A stretch of DNA of 61,421 nucleotides from Clostridium lundense DSM 17049 (GCF_000619945.1 NZ_JHVC01000023.1:1-61421); one strand, 5' to 3'; shown: positions 1 to 9,347, counted from the stretch's first letter. Notes: a model not told the origin generated them from the sequence alone. Numbers and translations: made by a program.

Positions 1-2
1 TT

Positions 3-62
3 GACGGTGAGAGACTTCAAACCGTTAGTATCTATTACAGATTCGTAGGTTGCATTGAATAA
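3..62 (+). CDS. Large serine recombinase, C-terminal tail only (partial)
   Basis: Frame 3 is open from the window edge to a TAA at 60-62 and encodes DGERLQTVSIYYRFVGCIE. This tail resembles the end of large serine recombinases of the DUF4368/Recombinase type found in clostridial mobile elements, whose C-terminus commonly finishes with an 'IxIYYxFVG' strand. Only 19 residues are visible, so the call rests on that pattern. The context agrees: such recombinase genes usually sit at one end of their element, and the next reading frame is a helicase gene cut mid-motif. The inference is that an element to the left ends between about 63 and 92. Confidence 0.5.
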   Translation, partial: DGERLQTVSIYYRFVGCIE

Positions 63-80
63 CCTATGACTGTTCTTTAA

Positions 81-1040
81 ATCTGTTCCACTGATATAGA
101 GCAGCGTGAAGGGAGAATTTTAAGACAAGGAAATATAAATCCTGAGGTGAATATCTATAGGTATGTTACCAAAGATACTTTTGATTCATACCTTTGGCAG
201 ATTGTAGAGCAAAAACAAAAGTTCATATCGCAGATAATGACTTCCAAATCTGTTGCAAGAAACTGTGAAGATGTAGATGAAACAGTACTGTCCTATGCAG
301 AAGTTAAAGCTTTAGCTACTGGGAATCCCTTAATAAAGGAAAAGATGGATATTGATAATGAAGTATCAAGACTAAGAGTTTTAAAAGCTGCCTATGATAG
401 TCAAAAATATACCCTTCAAGATAATTTCACTTTTAAATATCCAAAACTTATTAGTGAAGCTAACAGCCAGTTTGAATGTGTTATTAAGGATATTGATAAA
501 AGAAATATGGAGGATGGTAAGGAGTTTTCAATAATTATAAATGGTAAATTATTTGATGAAAGAGAAAAAGCAGGAACAATGCTTCAGAGTCTTTATGAGA
601 AGATACCTAAAGGTGAGGAGCTTCATGTAGGAAGTTATAAAGGTTTTGAATTAAAACTTAGAAAAAATCTCTTCTATGAAAAGCATGAACTCTTAATTCA
701 TGGTAATTTAAAATACACGGTAGACCTTGGAGATAGTGCTCATGGAAATATGCTTAGAATTGAAAATGTACTAAATAATCTTGAAAGCAAAATGGAGAAT
801 ATAGAAACAAAGATTGAGGAATATAAAAGAAACTTAGAACAGTCAAAGCTAGAATATGAAAAACCATTTCCTTATGAAGAAGCATTAAAAGAAAAGCTAT
901 CAAGACAATTTGAGCTAAACTCATTACTGGATCTTAATAAAAAAGACAATGAAGTTATAGTAGATGAAGATGCATTAAGTAAGGAATGTGAGGAAAATGA
1001 AGGGTTAAAAGAACAGGAATATGATGAAATGGAAATGTAA
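81..1040 (+). pseudogene. SNF2-type helicase / DNA methylase giant protein, 3' remnant
   Basis: The frame is open from 81 (after TAA at 78-80) and first reads STDIEQREGRILRQGN, helicase motif VI of the SNF2 superfamily. It continues through the alpha-helical C-terminal part typical of the very large SNF2 helicase/N6-adenine methylase proteins of Firmicutes conjugative elements (usually over 2000 residues). About 319 residues remain. A GTG at 147 exists, but it lies inside the conserved domain and is unlikely to be a native start. All upstream helicase motifs are missing, replaced by a recombinase tail, so the gene was probably interrupted by an insertion rather than naturally short. The last third is Glu/Lys-rich and predicted coiled coil. 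Confidence 0.75.
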
Positions 1041-1071
1041 AAAAGATTTTGAAAAAGATGGGGTGAGGTAA

Positions 1072-1302
1072 GTGAATAAAAATAAAGGAATAAATAGAGA
1101 TAACTATAAATATATAAGTTCTTTAATAGCACAACTTTTAGAACTTGATATAGACACCGAAGAAAAAATAACAGGTTATATTGAAAACTATGGAGTAGAT
1201 AACTTCCTAAAAGACTATGACAAAATGGAGCTTCCTTATGAGACTTATGAAAAATTAGAAAGCTTAGAGATGATTATAGAAAATATGGGAGGTGCGGTGT
1301 AA
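1072..1302 (+). CDS. Small conserved hypothetical protein of the conjugation module
   Basis: A 76-residue acidic, helical protein with no membrane segment, signal or motif that I recognise. It starts at GTG 1072 behind a good RBS (GGGGTGAGG, 1060-1068). Its TAA is immediately followed by the ATG of the RadC-like gene, so the two are co-translated. It lies between the helicase/methylase remnant and radC-like gene, a place where small accessory proteins of this element family occur. Function unknown. Confidence 0.7.
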   Translation: MNKNKGINRDNYKYISSLIAQLLELDIDTEEKITGYIENYGVDNFLKDYDKMELPYETYEKLESLEMIIENMGGAV

Positions 1303-2019
1303 ATGGATAAGAATATGCCCTATACTAATAACTTTTTAAAAGGCTTAACCAGTTTGACAGGTATTCCTATAAAGAAAATTCAAGAATATGCAAAAGAAAA
1401 TAATCCTTTTAATATATTAGAGCATCCAAAAGTTATAGAACCAAATGAAAGGCAACTTCAAAAAATAGGACTGCTTAATGAATTTATAGCTTCTTACAAC
1501 CTACTTAAAGTACATGAAAGTGAAAATAAAATTAAGTTTTCATCTCCCAAAGAAGCAGCTGATTACTTTGTTCCATTATTAAGCGGTATAAAGGATAAAG
1601 AGAAATTTATGGTGGCATTTTTAGATAATGGAAACAACATAATTCAGACAAAAATAATGTCAGAAGGGAATATAGCTCAAGCAGTAATTTATCCAAGAGA
1701 CATTTTAAAAGAAGCTCTAGCTTGTGACTGCAAAGCAATGATATTAGCACATAATCATCCAGGAGGTTCTAATTCTCCATCCAATGCGGATAAAGCATTA
1801 ACACAAAAGCTTGTAAATATATTTTATCCCTTAGATATAAAAATACATGATCATATAATAGTTGCAGGAGTGAATTTTTGTTCTATGGCTGAAAAAGGTT
1901 ATATGCCACAAGCTATAAATGAATTAGCTAGCTATGAACCAATAAAAATAGAAAATAAAAATATATTAGAAGAAAATCAAAGCTTCAATTCTCAGTTAGA
2001 CGAGGAATTGGAGCTTTAA
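1303..2019 (+). CDS. RadC-like JAB-domain protein
   Basis: The protein has 238 residues. The C-terminal part is a JAB1/MPN+-type metal-binding domain of the RadC family. The signature HNHPGG at about residues 149-154, followed by a conserved Ser and Asp in SPSNADKA, gives the H-x-H...S-x2-D zinc ligand pattern. RadC-like proteins are common on conjugative and other mobile elements; their biochemical role is unsettled, despite the old link with DNA repair. The N-terminal 80 residues are not the helix-hairpin-helix of chromosomal RadC. This is therefore the mobile-element type. ATG directly follows the upstream stop codon. Confidence 0.88.
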   Translation: MDKNMPYTNNFLKGLTSLTGIPIKKIQEYAKENNPFNILEHPKVIEPNERQLQKIGLLNEFIASYNLLKVHESENKIKFSSPKEAADYFVPLLSGIKDKEKFMVAFLDNGNNIIQTKIMSEGNIAQAVIYPRDILKEALACDCKAMILAHNHPGGSNSPSNADKALTQKLVNIFYPLDIKIHDHIIVAGVNFCSMAEKGYMPQAINELASYEPIKIENKNILEENQSFNSQLDEELEL

Positions 2020-2044
2020 CTTTATTTATAGGAGGGAATAGTCC

Positions 2045-3034
2045 ATGGCAATGGAAAAACTAAGATTTACTGATGAAGAAATATCTAAAGCTGATAGTGT
2101 AAATATAATAAGCTATGCCTTAAGTGCAGGATATCCAGTAAAGCAAGTTACTTCTCGTTCCTTTAAAATAGATGGCTATGGAGGTTTATATATTCATAGT
2201 GATGGCCATAAATGGAATTGGTTTTCTCAGAATAAAGGTGGTGGAGCTATTCAGTTTGTAATGGAAATGGAGAATAAGTCCTGGGTAGATGCAGTAAAAA
2301 CTCTAATAGGAAAAACAGATGAAATTGTACGATATAAACCTCCAGAAGTTATTGAAGAAGAAACAAAAGGAGAATTTATTCTTCCAGAAAAAAATACTAC
2401 ATTTAAACATATCTTTGCCTATCTTATTAATTCAAGGGGCATTGATAGTGAAATTGTAAGAGATTTTGTTAAAGAACATAAGCTATATGAAAATGCACAT
2501 GGTAGCTGCGTATTTGTAGGCTTTGATAAGGAAAACAATCCTAAATATGCAAGTATAAGAAGTACTAATACTACAGGTAATTCTTTTAGATGTGATGTAA
2601 AAAACTCAGATAAAACCTATCCATTTTGTAAGGAAGGAAAGAATAGTGCAGTATGTATATTTGAAGCTCCTATAGATTTAATGAGCTATCTTACATTGAT
2701 AAAAAAACATAATATACGAAGCTTTGATAATCACTGTATTTCTCTTGGAGGAGTTGGGGATAAGGCTCTTGAATACTACTTAAAAGAAAATCCTGATATA
2801 AATAAAATAATGCTCTGCCTTGATAATGATGAGGCAGGGCATTTTGCATGTAATCAAATTTTTAATAAATATAAATATAGCTATGAAATTGTAAGGCATA
2901 AACCTAAAGGAAAGGATTTTAATGAAGATTTAATAGAATTAATTAAGGAGTCAAAGGCAACAAAAATAAGTGAAAATGAAGCTATGTATGGAAGTAGCGA
3001 TTACTCAAATGAGTTTGAGGATATGAGTATTTAG
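2045..3034 (+). CDS. DUF3991/Toprim primase-like protein (LtrC-type)
   Basis: The protein has 329 residues. The N-terminal 90 residues look like a degenerate CHC2-type primase fold ('HKWNWFSQNKGGGAIQFV', lacking the zinc cysteines). Next comes a DUF3991 region and a Toprim domain with the catalytic Glu in FEAPID (about residue 205) and the metal-binding DND in CLDNDEAG (about 259-264). Proteins of this type accompany conjugative relaxases in Gram-positive elements and are thought to prime the transferred strand; that role is inferred from the family. Start ATG 2045 is 8 nt after GGAGGG. An in-frame ATG at 2051 is an alternative. It is directly upstream of the oriT candidate and mobC. Confidence 0.85.
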   Translation: MAMEKLRFTDEEISKADSVNIISYALSAGYPVKQVTSRSFKIDGYGGLYIHSDGHKWNWFSQNKGGGAIQFVMEMENKSWVDAVKTLIGKTDEIVRYKPPEVIEEETKGEFILPEKNTTFKHIFAYLINSRGIDSEIVRDFVKEHKLYENAHGSCVFVGFDKENNPKYASIRSTNTTGNSFRCDVKNSDKTYPFCKEGKNSAVCIFEAPIDLMSYLTLIKKHNIRSFDNHCISLGGVGDKALEYYLKENPDINKIMLCLDNDEAGHFACNQIFNKYKYSYEIVRHKPKGKDFNEDLIELIKESKATKISENEAMYGSSDYSNEFEDMSI

Positions 3035-3101
3035 AAAGGTAAAGAGTTCTTTTTTCAATATCCAAGAAGACTGAGCGAAAACCATGGGTTTGAGGTGAAG
3101 G

Positions 3102-3160
3102 CAAGCTTCCTATTGGTATAGCCAATAGCTTGTTAAGAATGGGGAAATCCCCAAGCCCCT
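3102..3160. other. Putative origin of transfer (oriT) with two inverted repeats
   Basis: In the 155-bp gap before mobC are two perfect inverted repeats. CTATTGG (3110-3116) pairs with CCAATAG (3122-3128) around TATAG, and the stem can extend to CAAGC/GCTTG with a bulge. TGGGGA (3140-3145) pairs with TCCCCA (3148-3153) around AA, followed by AGCCCCTTT. Hairpins just upstream of a mobC-relaxase pair are the usual layout of a nicking origin. The nic site itself is not identified. Confidence 0.5.
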
Positions 3161-3189
3161 TTAAAAGTCACTTAGAAAGAAGGGATGGT

Positions 3190-3492
3190 ATGAGAAAAAG
3201 AAATGTTCAAACTAATATTAGAATGACAGAAGATGAAATAGAGCAAATAAAAAAGAAAGCTAAGAAAGCTAATATGACATTTAGCAATTATGTTATAGCT
3301 TCTGCACTTAATAAAGATATTGTGGTTATTGATGGAATAAAAGACTTTACTCATCAACTTTCTAAAGTAGGTACAAATATTAATCAATTAACTATGCTTT
3401 GCCACCAAGGAAAGATAACTTGTCCTGATATAAATTCTGTAAGTAAGATGTTGAAAGAGATATGGGAGAAACTTATAGGAATTAGGAAATAA
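3190..3492 (+). CDS. mobC: MobC-like relaxosome accessory protein
   Basis: From ATG 3190 the protein has 100 residues. An N-terminal ribbon-helix-helix-like region ('VQTNIRMTEDEIEQIKKKA', about residues 5-23) precedes the MobC core 'ANMTFSNYVIASAL' and a 'LSKVGTNINQLT' segment, the hallmark order of MobC/BfmC-type mobilisation proteins. Such proteins bind oriT and help the relaxase nick. ATG 3190 is preferred to the upstream TTG because AGAAAGAAGGG lies just ahead and homology begins there. It is unusual that the relaxase gene does not follow directly; an unknown gene separates them. Confidence 0.8.
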   Translation: MRKRNVQTNIRMTEDEIEQIKKKAKKANMTFSNYVIASALNKDIVVIDGIKDFTHQLSKVGTNINQLTMLCHQGKITCPDINSVSKMLKEIWEKLIGIRK

Positions 3493-3677
3493 GATAAAGT
3501 TCTTGGAATTATTGAGAAATTAATAGAAGTGGAATATAATTTTGTATAACTAATAAGATATTTGAAAATAATAGACATTTATCTAGTTGTTTATAAATTA
3601 TGTAGAATATTTGTAGACAATGAAATGTATAAATCAGAATTTATCATTAAAATTTTTTATAATTGGAGGATTGTTGG

Positions 3678-4397
3678 ATGCGGTTATATAGAGCCATGCC
3701 CATGAATGAAAAAATACTAAATAGCCATAAAAGAGTCTTTTCCAAGGGGCAAAATGTTATCAGTAATATTTGTGTTTTAAATGAAATATACAGTCAGATA
3801 ATCCCTACACATAAGTTGAATAAAGCAAATAAGAATAGAATTATTTTTTCATTCACAGATGATATAGATGTAGCTTGTAGATTTATAGAAGAATATTCTA
3901 TGACATATAATAAAATCGGATATATAGATTTAGAAATTTCAGATGAAACTTCTGCATTATTAATAAATAATGAAAATGTTCTATTTATTAAACCGATTTT
4001 TAGATTGTCGGATTGGATAGATTTAGCCATTTACAATGTAAGTGAAAATAAAAATTATTGTCTCCCAATTACTATAAATAACGTCAATTACGCACGAAAA
4101 GAATTTCCGTTAATAAATACCTTAGTTCCAAGTAGATGGGGAGCTTTAAGTTTAGCACGTTCTGCAAGAGAATATGTGGTAATATGTAAAAATTTAGTTC
4201 CTGATATACTATCAAAAAAGGATATTGATTACGAGAGAAAAAATAAGCACCTTAAAGATTATAATCTATTTCTTTCTGATAATGATTCCATCACAAAAAA
4301 AGAAGTTGTAAAAAGTTTGAAGAACGACCTTGAAAAAATTAACATATCTCAAGTACGCAAAGATTACCTATTTAAGTTATTATCTGAATGCAAATGA
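3678..4397 (+). CDS. Unknown cargo protein between mobC and relaxase
   Basis: The protein has 239 residues from ATG 3678, 8 nt after GGAGGA (3664-3669). I do not recognise the family. It begins MRLYRAMPMNE and has 'RIIFSFTDDIDVA' at about residues 52-64, loosely recalling the Arg and Ser-Thr elements of ADP-ribosyltransferase-fold proteins. That is only a pattern resemblance and no clear catalytic Glu context is seen. No membrane segment or signal peptide. It sits alone between two AT-rich gaps (3493-3677 and 4398-4553), interrupting the normal mobC-relaxase pair, which suggests an acquired cargo gene, possibly a defence or toxin function (inference). Confidence 0.6.
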   Translation: MRLYRAMPMNEKILNSHKRVFSKGQNVISNICVLNEIYSQIIPTHKLNKANKNRIIFSFTDDIDVACRFIEEYSMTYNKIGYIDLEISDETSALLINNENVLFIKPIFRLSDWIDLAIYNVSENKNYCLPITINNVNYARKEFPLINTLVPSRWGALSLARSAREYVVICKNLVPDILSKKDIDYERKNKHLKDYNLFLSDNDSITKKEVVKSLKNDLEKINISQVRKDYLFKLLSECK

Positions 4398-4553
4398 AAG
4401 AAATAGAATGGTCATAGTATTTAGATTACAAATTTCAATTCATCGAAATTAAATTGTGCATTCTATAAGGTATTAAAATTATAAGAACATTTGTTATTTT
4501 AAAATAATATGTGTTTTTATTTTACTTCAATTTATATAAAGTGTGGTGAATTT

Positions 4554-5498
4554 ATGGCGGTAATAGAGTTTATAAATGCATCAAATAATACCTATAAAGG
4601 TATGAAAAGAGCTATAAATTATATAAAGAATCCTCTAAAGACATCAGAACATTTAACTGGAGGAAAAGATTGTTCATCAGATACAGCTTATGAAGAGTTT
4701 GTTATGATTAAGCAGAATTTTAATAAAGAAAAGGGGAGACAGTTTATACATTTTATTCAATCCTTTTCTCCCAATGATAAAGCTACACCGGAAATTATAA
4801 ATGAAATAGGTAAAAAGCTTTTGGAACATGAAGTATTTAATGATTTTCAGGTAATATATGCAACTCATACAGATAAAGAACATCTTCATACTCATTTTAT
4901 TGTAAATTCAGTTGGTTTTTCAAAAGGATGTAAGTGGCAGCTATCTAAGGAACAATTAGAAAGTCTTAAGGAATATTCAGATGAGTTATGCAAAGAATAT
5001 GAGCTTATTGTTGTTGATGGAGAAAAAGGAAAGCACAAAAATAGGGGGGAATATAGGTCAACTGATAAAAAGCAAAGTTGGAAATATGAGTTGTATCTTG
5101 CTGTAAAGTATTGTAAATGGTGTAGCAGAAGTAAGGATGAGTTTATAGAAAATATAAATAAGCTTGGCTATAAAGTTGATTGGATAGATGAAAGAAAATA
5201 TATAACTTTTACGATTCCTGATGGAAAGAAGTTCAGGAATAGCAAATTATATCCACCAGAACAATTTACAAAAGATGCACTTCTTAAAGCTTTTGAATTA
5301 AATAAACAGAAGGCGGATAAAAAGCAGCTTGAAGCAAGGAGGGAATTGCTATTGACAGCAATTGAAATGATTTGTAAAGATAATACTAATAATTATAATT
5401 ATCTTTTACCTTTAACTACACTTGAGGGTCAAGCAAAGAAGGAAAGAGCAATTGAGGAAAGCAAAGGAAGAGGATTAGATTGGGAAAAAGAAATTTGA
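4554..5498 (+). CDS. Conjugative relaxase (HxHxH, MobA/VirD2-like)
   Basis: The protein has 314 residues from ATG 4554 (RBS GTGGTGA 4543-4549); an in-frame upstream ATG at 4509 lacks an RBS. The catalytic tyrosine candidate is in AINYIKNP (about residue 24) and the metal-binding histidine triad is EHLHTHFIVN at about residues 106-115, as in Relaxase/Mobilization nuclease domain proteins. It would nick oriT, stay covalently attached to the 5' end and be guided to VirD4. The protein is compact: after the nuclease domain there is a basic region and a helical tail, but no helicase domain. Partner genes mobC and the Toprim protein lie upstream. Confidence 0.9.
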   Translation: MAVIEFINASNNTYKGMKRAINYIKNPLKTSEHLTGGKDCSSDTAYEEFVMIKQNFNKEKGRQFIHFIQSFSPNDKATPEIINEIGKKLLEHEVFNDFQVIYATHTDKEHLHTHFIVNSVGFSKGCKWQLSKEQLESLKEYSDELCKEYELIVVDGEKGKHKNRGEYRSTDKKQSWKYELYLAVKYCKWCSRSKDEFIENINKLGYKVDWIDERKYITFTIPDGKKFRNSKLYPPEQFTKDALLKAFELNKQKADKKQLEARRELLLTAIEMICKDNTNNYNYLLPLTTLEGQAKKERAIEESKGRGLDWEKEI

Positions 5499-5598
5499 GA
5501 TCGAAAAAGGGTTGTTCTTGTAACTAAAGCAAAAAAATACTATAATTGTAATATGTAAATTAATGATATTTTGGTTATATCCAAAAGGAGTAAGATAT

Positions 5599-7095
5599 AT
5601 GGGGGAGTTATATCAAAGTTTAGGATTTAGTGAGAATCCTTTTTCGAGATTTTCAGCAGAAGAAGAAATTGATTATTTATCTGATATATATATTAAACCT
5701 AGGTATTTCGACACTTTAATAAATGACTTAAGTAATGGAGCTAGTAGGTTTATATTTGGCGACAGAGGAAGCGGAAAATCAGCATTAATAATAGAACTAA
5801 AAAAAGAACTAGAAAAAAATAATATATTTGCAATAATAATTCAAAATTATGATGATATTCCACTAAAAAATAATGATAAACACATGATATATTTGATGAT
5901 ACAGGAATTGTTAAAAAAACTAGTTGTTGTACTTTCAAAAAATTCATTTCTAATTAAGAAATTGGACAAGTATGACAAAGAAAAATTAGCTATATTTATT
6001 AGAGATTTCTATAATAGCATGAGTAGACGAGAATATGAAGATTCATTTAATAAGATATCAAAGGTAAAGGCTAAAAATACAATAAAAAATATATTTAACA
6101 CTATTTTAAATAAACCAATAAATATTGCGATATCATCAGGAATAGAAATAACTTCTGATCTCGTGTGTAAAAGCTTCAATCTGCCTAAAACTGGGAATTT
6201 GGATTTTTATAAGAAATACATACCTGACTTAAAGTTAGAAGAAATTAATAAAAAACAAAAGGAAGAGTATTTTTTATCAAATTATAAGTTACTAAAAGAT
6301 ATGTTACTAGAGTTAATTTTTATTATAAAAAAACTTGGGTTTAAAAATACAGTAATATTTTTTGATAGAATTGATGAATTTAAAGCGCTAGGTGGAAAAA
6401 TAAATAATATTGTAGATTTCACTGTGCAAATGTTAAAGGATACGGACTTATTATATACGAAAGAATTATCATTAGTATTTAGTATATGGAATGACATAAA
6501 AAGAAAGCTAAATGAAGATGGGATACGGTTTGATAAATTTAAACCTATTGATGTATCTTGGAATAACGAGGATACAATTAATATATTGCAAAAAAGATTG
6601 GCACACTTTGCTATTAATAAGCCTTATGATTATAAAAACTTGTTAGAAAAGGAAGAGTGCTTAGAAGATCTAATATATTTAGTAAATAAGTCACCAAGAG
6701 ATTTAATACGTTTATTTTCAGCTATTTATGATGAACAATCAATAAGTAATCCTCAAAGTAAAGTGTTTCAGATGGATAATATTCATAAAGCAGAAATTAA
6801 ATATTGTAGACAATATGATTATTACTCAGTATTCCCTTCCAAAATTGGAACTAAAGAAGACATTGTAAGCATCGTTAAGAAAATACTTAAAGTTGGAAAA
6901 ACGACATTTAAAAGCAGTGATTTAGTATCAGAATTTAAATTTAGTACACAGTCTGCAAATTCATATATTAAGATTATGAAGGATTATGGACTAATATGCG
7001 ATAATGAACAAATTGTTAGTGTTCCCAAAGAATATATAGTAATAGATCCTAAATTAGTTTATTTAATAGATAATAGTATTAAAGAATTAAAATAA
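5599..7095 (+). CDS. P-loop ATPase with C-terminal winged-helix region
   Basis: The protein has 498 residues from ATG 5599 (RBS AAAAGGAG, 5583-5590). Walker A is GDRGSGKSAL (about residues 54-63) and Walker B is 'TVIFFDRIDEF' (about 250-260). The N-terminus 'LGFSENPFSRFSAEEE' matches stand-alone P-loop ATPases of the Sll1717/KAP-like STAND type that often occur in defence-rich loci. The last 100 residues look like a winged helix. It has its own spacing and a terminator (7110-7139), so I read it as independent cargo between the relaxase and VirD4 rather than a transfer component. Function unknown. Confidence 0.7.
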   Translation: MGELYQSLGFSENPFSRFSAEEEIDYLSDIYIKPRYFDTLINDLSNGASRFIFGDRGSGKSALIIELKKELEKNNIFAIIIQNYDDIPLKNNDKHMIYLMIQELLKKLVVVLSKNSFLIKKLDKYDKEKLAIFIRDFYNSMSRREYEDSFNKISKVKAKNTIKNIFNTILNKPINIAISSGIEITSDLVCKSFNLPKTGNLDFYKKYIPDLKLEEINKKQKEEYFLSNYKLLKDMLLELIFIIKKLGFKNTVIFFDRIDEFKALGGKINNIVDFTVQMLKDTDLLYTKELSLVFSIWNDIKRKLNEDGIRFDKFKPIDVSWNNEDTINILQKRLAHFAINKPYDYKNLLEKEECLEDLIYLVNKSPRDLIRLFSAIYDEQSISNPQSKVFQMDNIHKAEIKYCRQYDYYSVFPSKIGTKEDIVSIVKKILKVGKTTFKSSDLVSEFKFSTQSANSYIKIMKDYGLICDNEQIVSVPKEYIVIDPKLVYLIDNSIKELK

Positions 7096-7109
7096 TTATA
7101 CATAAGAAC

Positions 7110-7139
7110 AAGATCTATCTAATTGTAGGTCTTATTTTT
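7110..7139 (+). terminator. Rho-independent terminator after P-loop ATPase gene
   Basis: AAGATCTA (7110-7117) pairs with TAGGTCTT (7126-7133), one G-U pair, followed by ATTTTTA. It separates the ATPase cargo gene from virD4. Confidence 0.65.
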
Positions 7140-7175
7140 ATCCACAAAATTCAATTAACAAAGGAGAATTGCCCA

Positions 7176-9347
7176 ATGAAATATAAAACCAAAAAGCTTA
7201 TTATAAGTCTGCTCATCCTATTGAGTGGGCTTTTTCTAAACATTTATTTTTCAACTATAGTTCATCAGCTGCTTTCAAAGCAAATGACAATACTAAAAAT
7301 TCCAAACTTAATAACTTGTATCCAGAGTATAGCGTCAAGTAAACAGCACTTGATGCTTTTTTTATGCCTTAATGGATTTAATATTCTATTTTCAATATTT
7401 TATTATTTTGCCAATGATAAGCCGTATCAGAGTGAGTTAAGGGAGATAACTCCTAAAATTTCAACACCAGTGCCAGCAGGTCAAAAGCAATTTGGTTCTG
7501 CTGAGTGGCTTACAGAAAAAGAGAAGGATTCAGCTTTTAATAACTTTATTCTAAATCCAAATGACAACAGGGTAAAGGCATTAATAGAACAAGGATATGA
7601 TGATCTAAAAGAAATGAAGAAAGGATGGAATGAAAGAGAAGATGAAGAGGAAAAGAAGCAAGAGAAATGCTCAGAGAGGAAAGAGCAATTTACCATGGAA
7701 GGAGAAAAAGGAAATATTCAAGGAGAATCCAAAGATGAAACCTCAAAATGTTCAGGTGAATTTACCAAAGCTCTTTTACCGCAGGGAGGGATAGTTTTAG
7801 GTTGTAAAAAGCATAAGGGAAGTGAAAAGATTTATTTTATAGGAGAAGATGTTCATAGCCTTTGTATTGGCGCTACACGTTCAGGTAAAACGAGAACGGT
7901 GGTACTTGAAAGCATAGGTACAATAGCACTTGCAGGGGAAAGTATGATATTAAGTGATCCTAAGGGAGAATTGTATGCATATACCTATCCTTTTTTAGAA
8001 AGGTTAGGCTATGAAGTTATAGCTATAGATTTTAAAAATCCTGAAAAGAGTAGTAGGTATAATTTCCTGCAGCCTATAATCGATGCAGTAGATAACAATG
8101 ATGTTGCTAAAGCTATTGATGCAACTTGGGATTTAACCTCACAGCTTGTAGGAGAACCAAAGGGTGAGAGAATATGGACAGATGGTGAAGCTTCTATAAT
8201 TGCAAGTGCTATTATGAGTGTGGTTTATGACAACAAAGATGGAAATAATAGAAAATATCAGAATATGACTAATGTTTACTACTTTATTAGTGAGATGTGC
8301 AAGTCTACTGGTAATACTATGCCAATAATAGAATATGTTAAAAAGCTAAATCCTTCCCATCCTGCTAAAGCTTTACTTGCCATTTCAGAAGTAGCACCAA
8401 GTAAAACTAGAGGAAGTTTCTATACTGCAGCTCTTACAACTCTAAGATTATTTACTAATCCTTTAATCAATTCCATGACTAATGTAAGTGACTATAATCC
8501 TAAGGAAACAGGCAGTAAAAAGAGAGCTATATTTATAATACTTCCAGATGAAAAAACAACTTACTATACCTTGGCAAGTTTATTTGTATCACAGCATTAT
8601 ATTGAACTTGTAAAAAGTGCAGATGAAAGAGGTGGAAGACTAAAAAACAGAGTAAATTTTCTACTTGATGAATTTGGAAATTTTGCTACAATACCTGATT
8701 TCTCTAATAAGCTAACCGTTGGTGGTGGCAGAGGAATCAGGTTTAATTTATTTCTACAGAGTTTTGCACAGCTTGATGACAAGTATGGAAAGGAGGTGGC
8801 AAAGACCATAAAAGGCAATTGTGAAAACTGGATTTATCTTCAGGCAGACGATATTGACACTCTTGAGGAAATATCAAAAAAGCTTGGGAATTATACAGTA
8901 TCTACTTATTCTTTAAGTGCATCTCAAGCAAAATTTTCTACTCCATCCAGCTCTCAAAGTATTAATCTAACCCATAGAGCACTACTTGCAGCAGATGAAA
9001 TAAGGCTAATATCAAGACCTTACAGCTTAATTACTTCAAGAAATAACCCTGCAATTATGTATTCACCAGATTTATCAGCTTGGGAGTTTAATAAAATGTT
9101 TGGACTTGGAGATAAAGAACATAACAGAAAAGTAAGGGAGCTAAGGCAAAACAGAAGAAAATCAAGAAACATAACTATGTCTGATATGGACTTATGGGGA
9201 ATATGGCTTTACTATGCTGCAAAGGAGGAAATGGGATTAATAAAGCAATCAGTAAGAGATATGCGTATGCAGGTTTCTAAAATCCAATCAGGATATTTTT
9301 ATGAAGAAAGCGAAAAGAAAGGAGAACTATACAGCGATGAAGATTAA
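7176..9347 (+). CDS. virD4: VirD4/TraG-type coupling protein
   Basis: The protein has 723 residues. Two N-terminal membrane segments (about residues 8-28 and 58-76) anchor a cytosolic ATPase. Walker A is GATRSGKT (about 232-239), with Walker B in FLLDEFGNFA (about 495-504). A Glu/Lys-rich charged linker (about 130-190) precedes the ATPase core. It is the type IV coupling protein, which hands the relaxase-DNA complex to the mating channel; the family is well established. Start ATG 7176 follows AAAGGAG. Its 3' end overlaps a possible upstream start of the next gene. Confidence 0.93.
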   Translation: MKYKTKKLIISLLILLSGLFLNIYFSTIVHQLLSKQMTILKIPNLITCIQSIASSKQHLMLFLCLNGFNILFSIFYYFANDKPYQSELREITPKISTPVPAGQKQFGSAEWLTEKEKDSAFNNFILNPNDNRVKALIEQGYDDLKEMKKGWNEREDEEEKKQEKCSERKEQFTMEGEKGNIQGESKDETSKCSGEFTKALLPQGGIVLGCKKHKGSEKIYFIGEDVHSLCIGATRSGKTRTVVLESIGTIALAGESMILSDPKGELYAYTYPFLERLGYEVIAIDFKNPEKSSRYNFLQPIIDAVDNNDVAKAIDATWDLTSQLVGEPKGERIWTDGEASIIASAIMSVVYDNKDGNNRKYQNMTNVYYFISEMCKSTGNTMPIIEYVKKLNPSHPAKALLAISEVAPSKTRGSFYTAALTTLRLFTNPLINSMTNVSDYNPKETGSKKRAIFIILPDEKTTYYTLASLFVSQHYIELVKSADERGGRLKNRVNFLLDEFGNFATIPDFSNKLTVGGGRGIRFNLFLQSFAQLDDKYGKEVAKTIKGNCENWIYLQADDIDTLEEISKKLGNYTVSTYSLSASQAKFSTPSSSQSINLTHRALLAADEIRLISRPYSLITSRNNPAIMYSPDLSAWEFNKMFGLGDKEHNRKVRELRQNRRKSRNITMSDMDLWGIWLYYAAKEEMGLIKQSVRDMRMQVSKIQSGYFYEESEKKGELYSDED

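Noticed and set aside
147..1040. Treating the GTG at 147 as the true start of a 297-residue gene
   Set aside because: Homology to helicase motif VI extends upstream to about position 90 in the same frame, so this is the tail of a larger broken gene.
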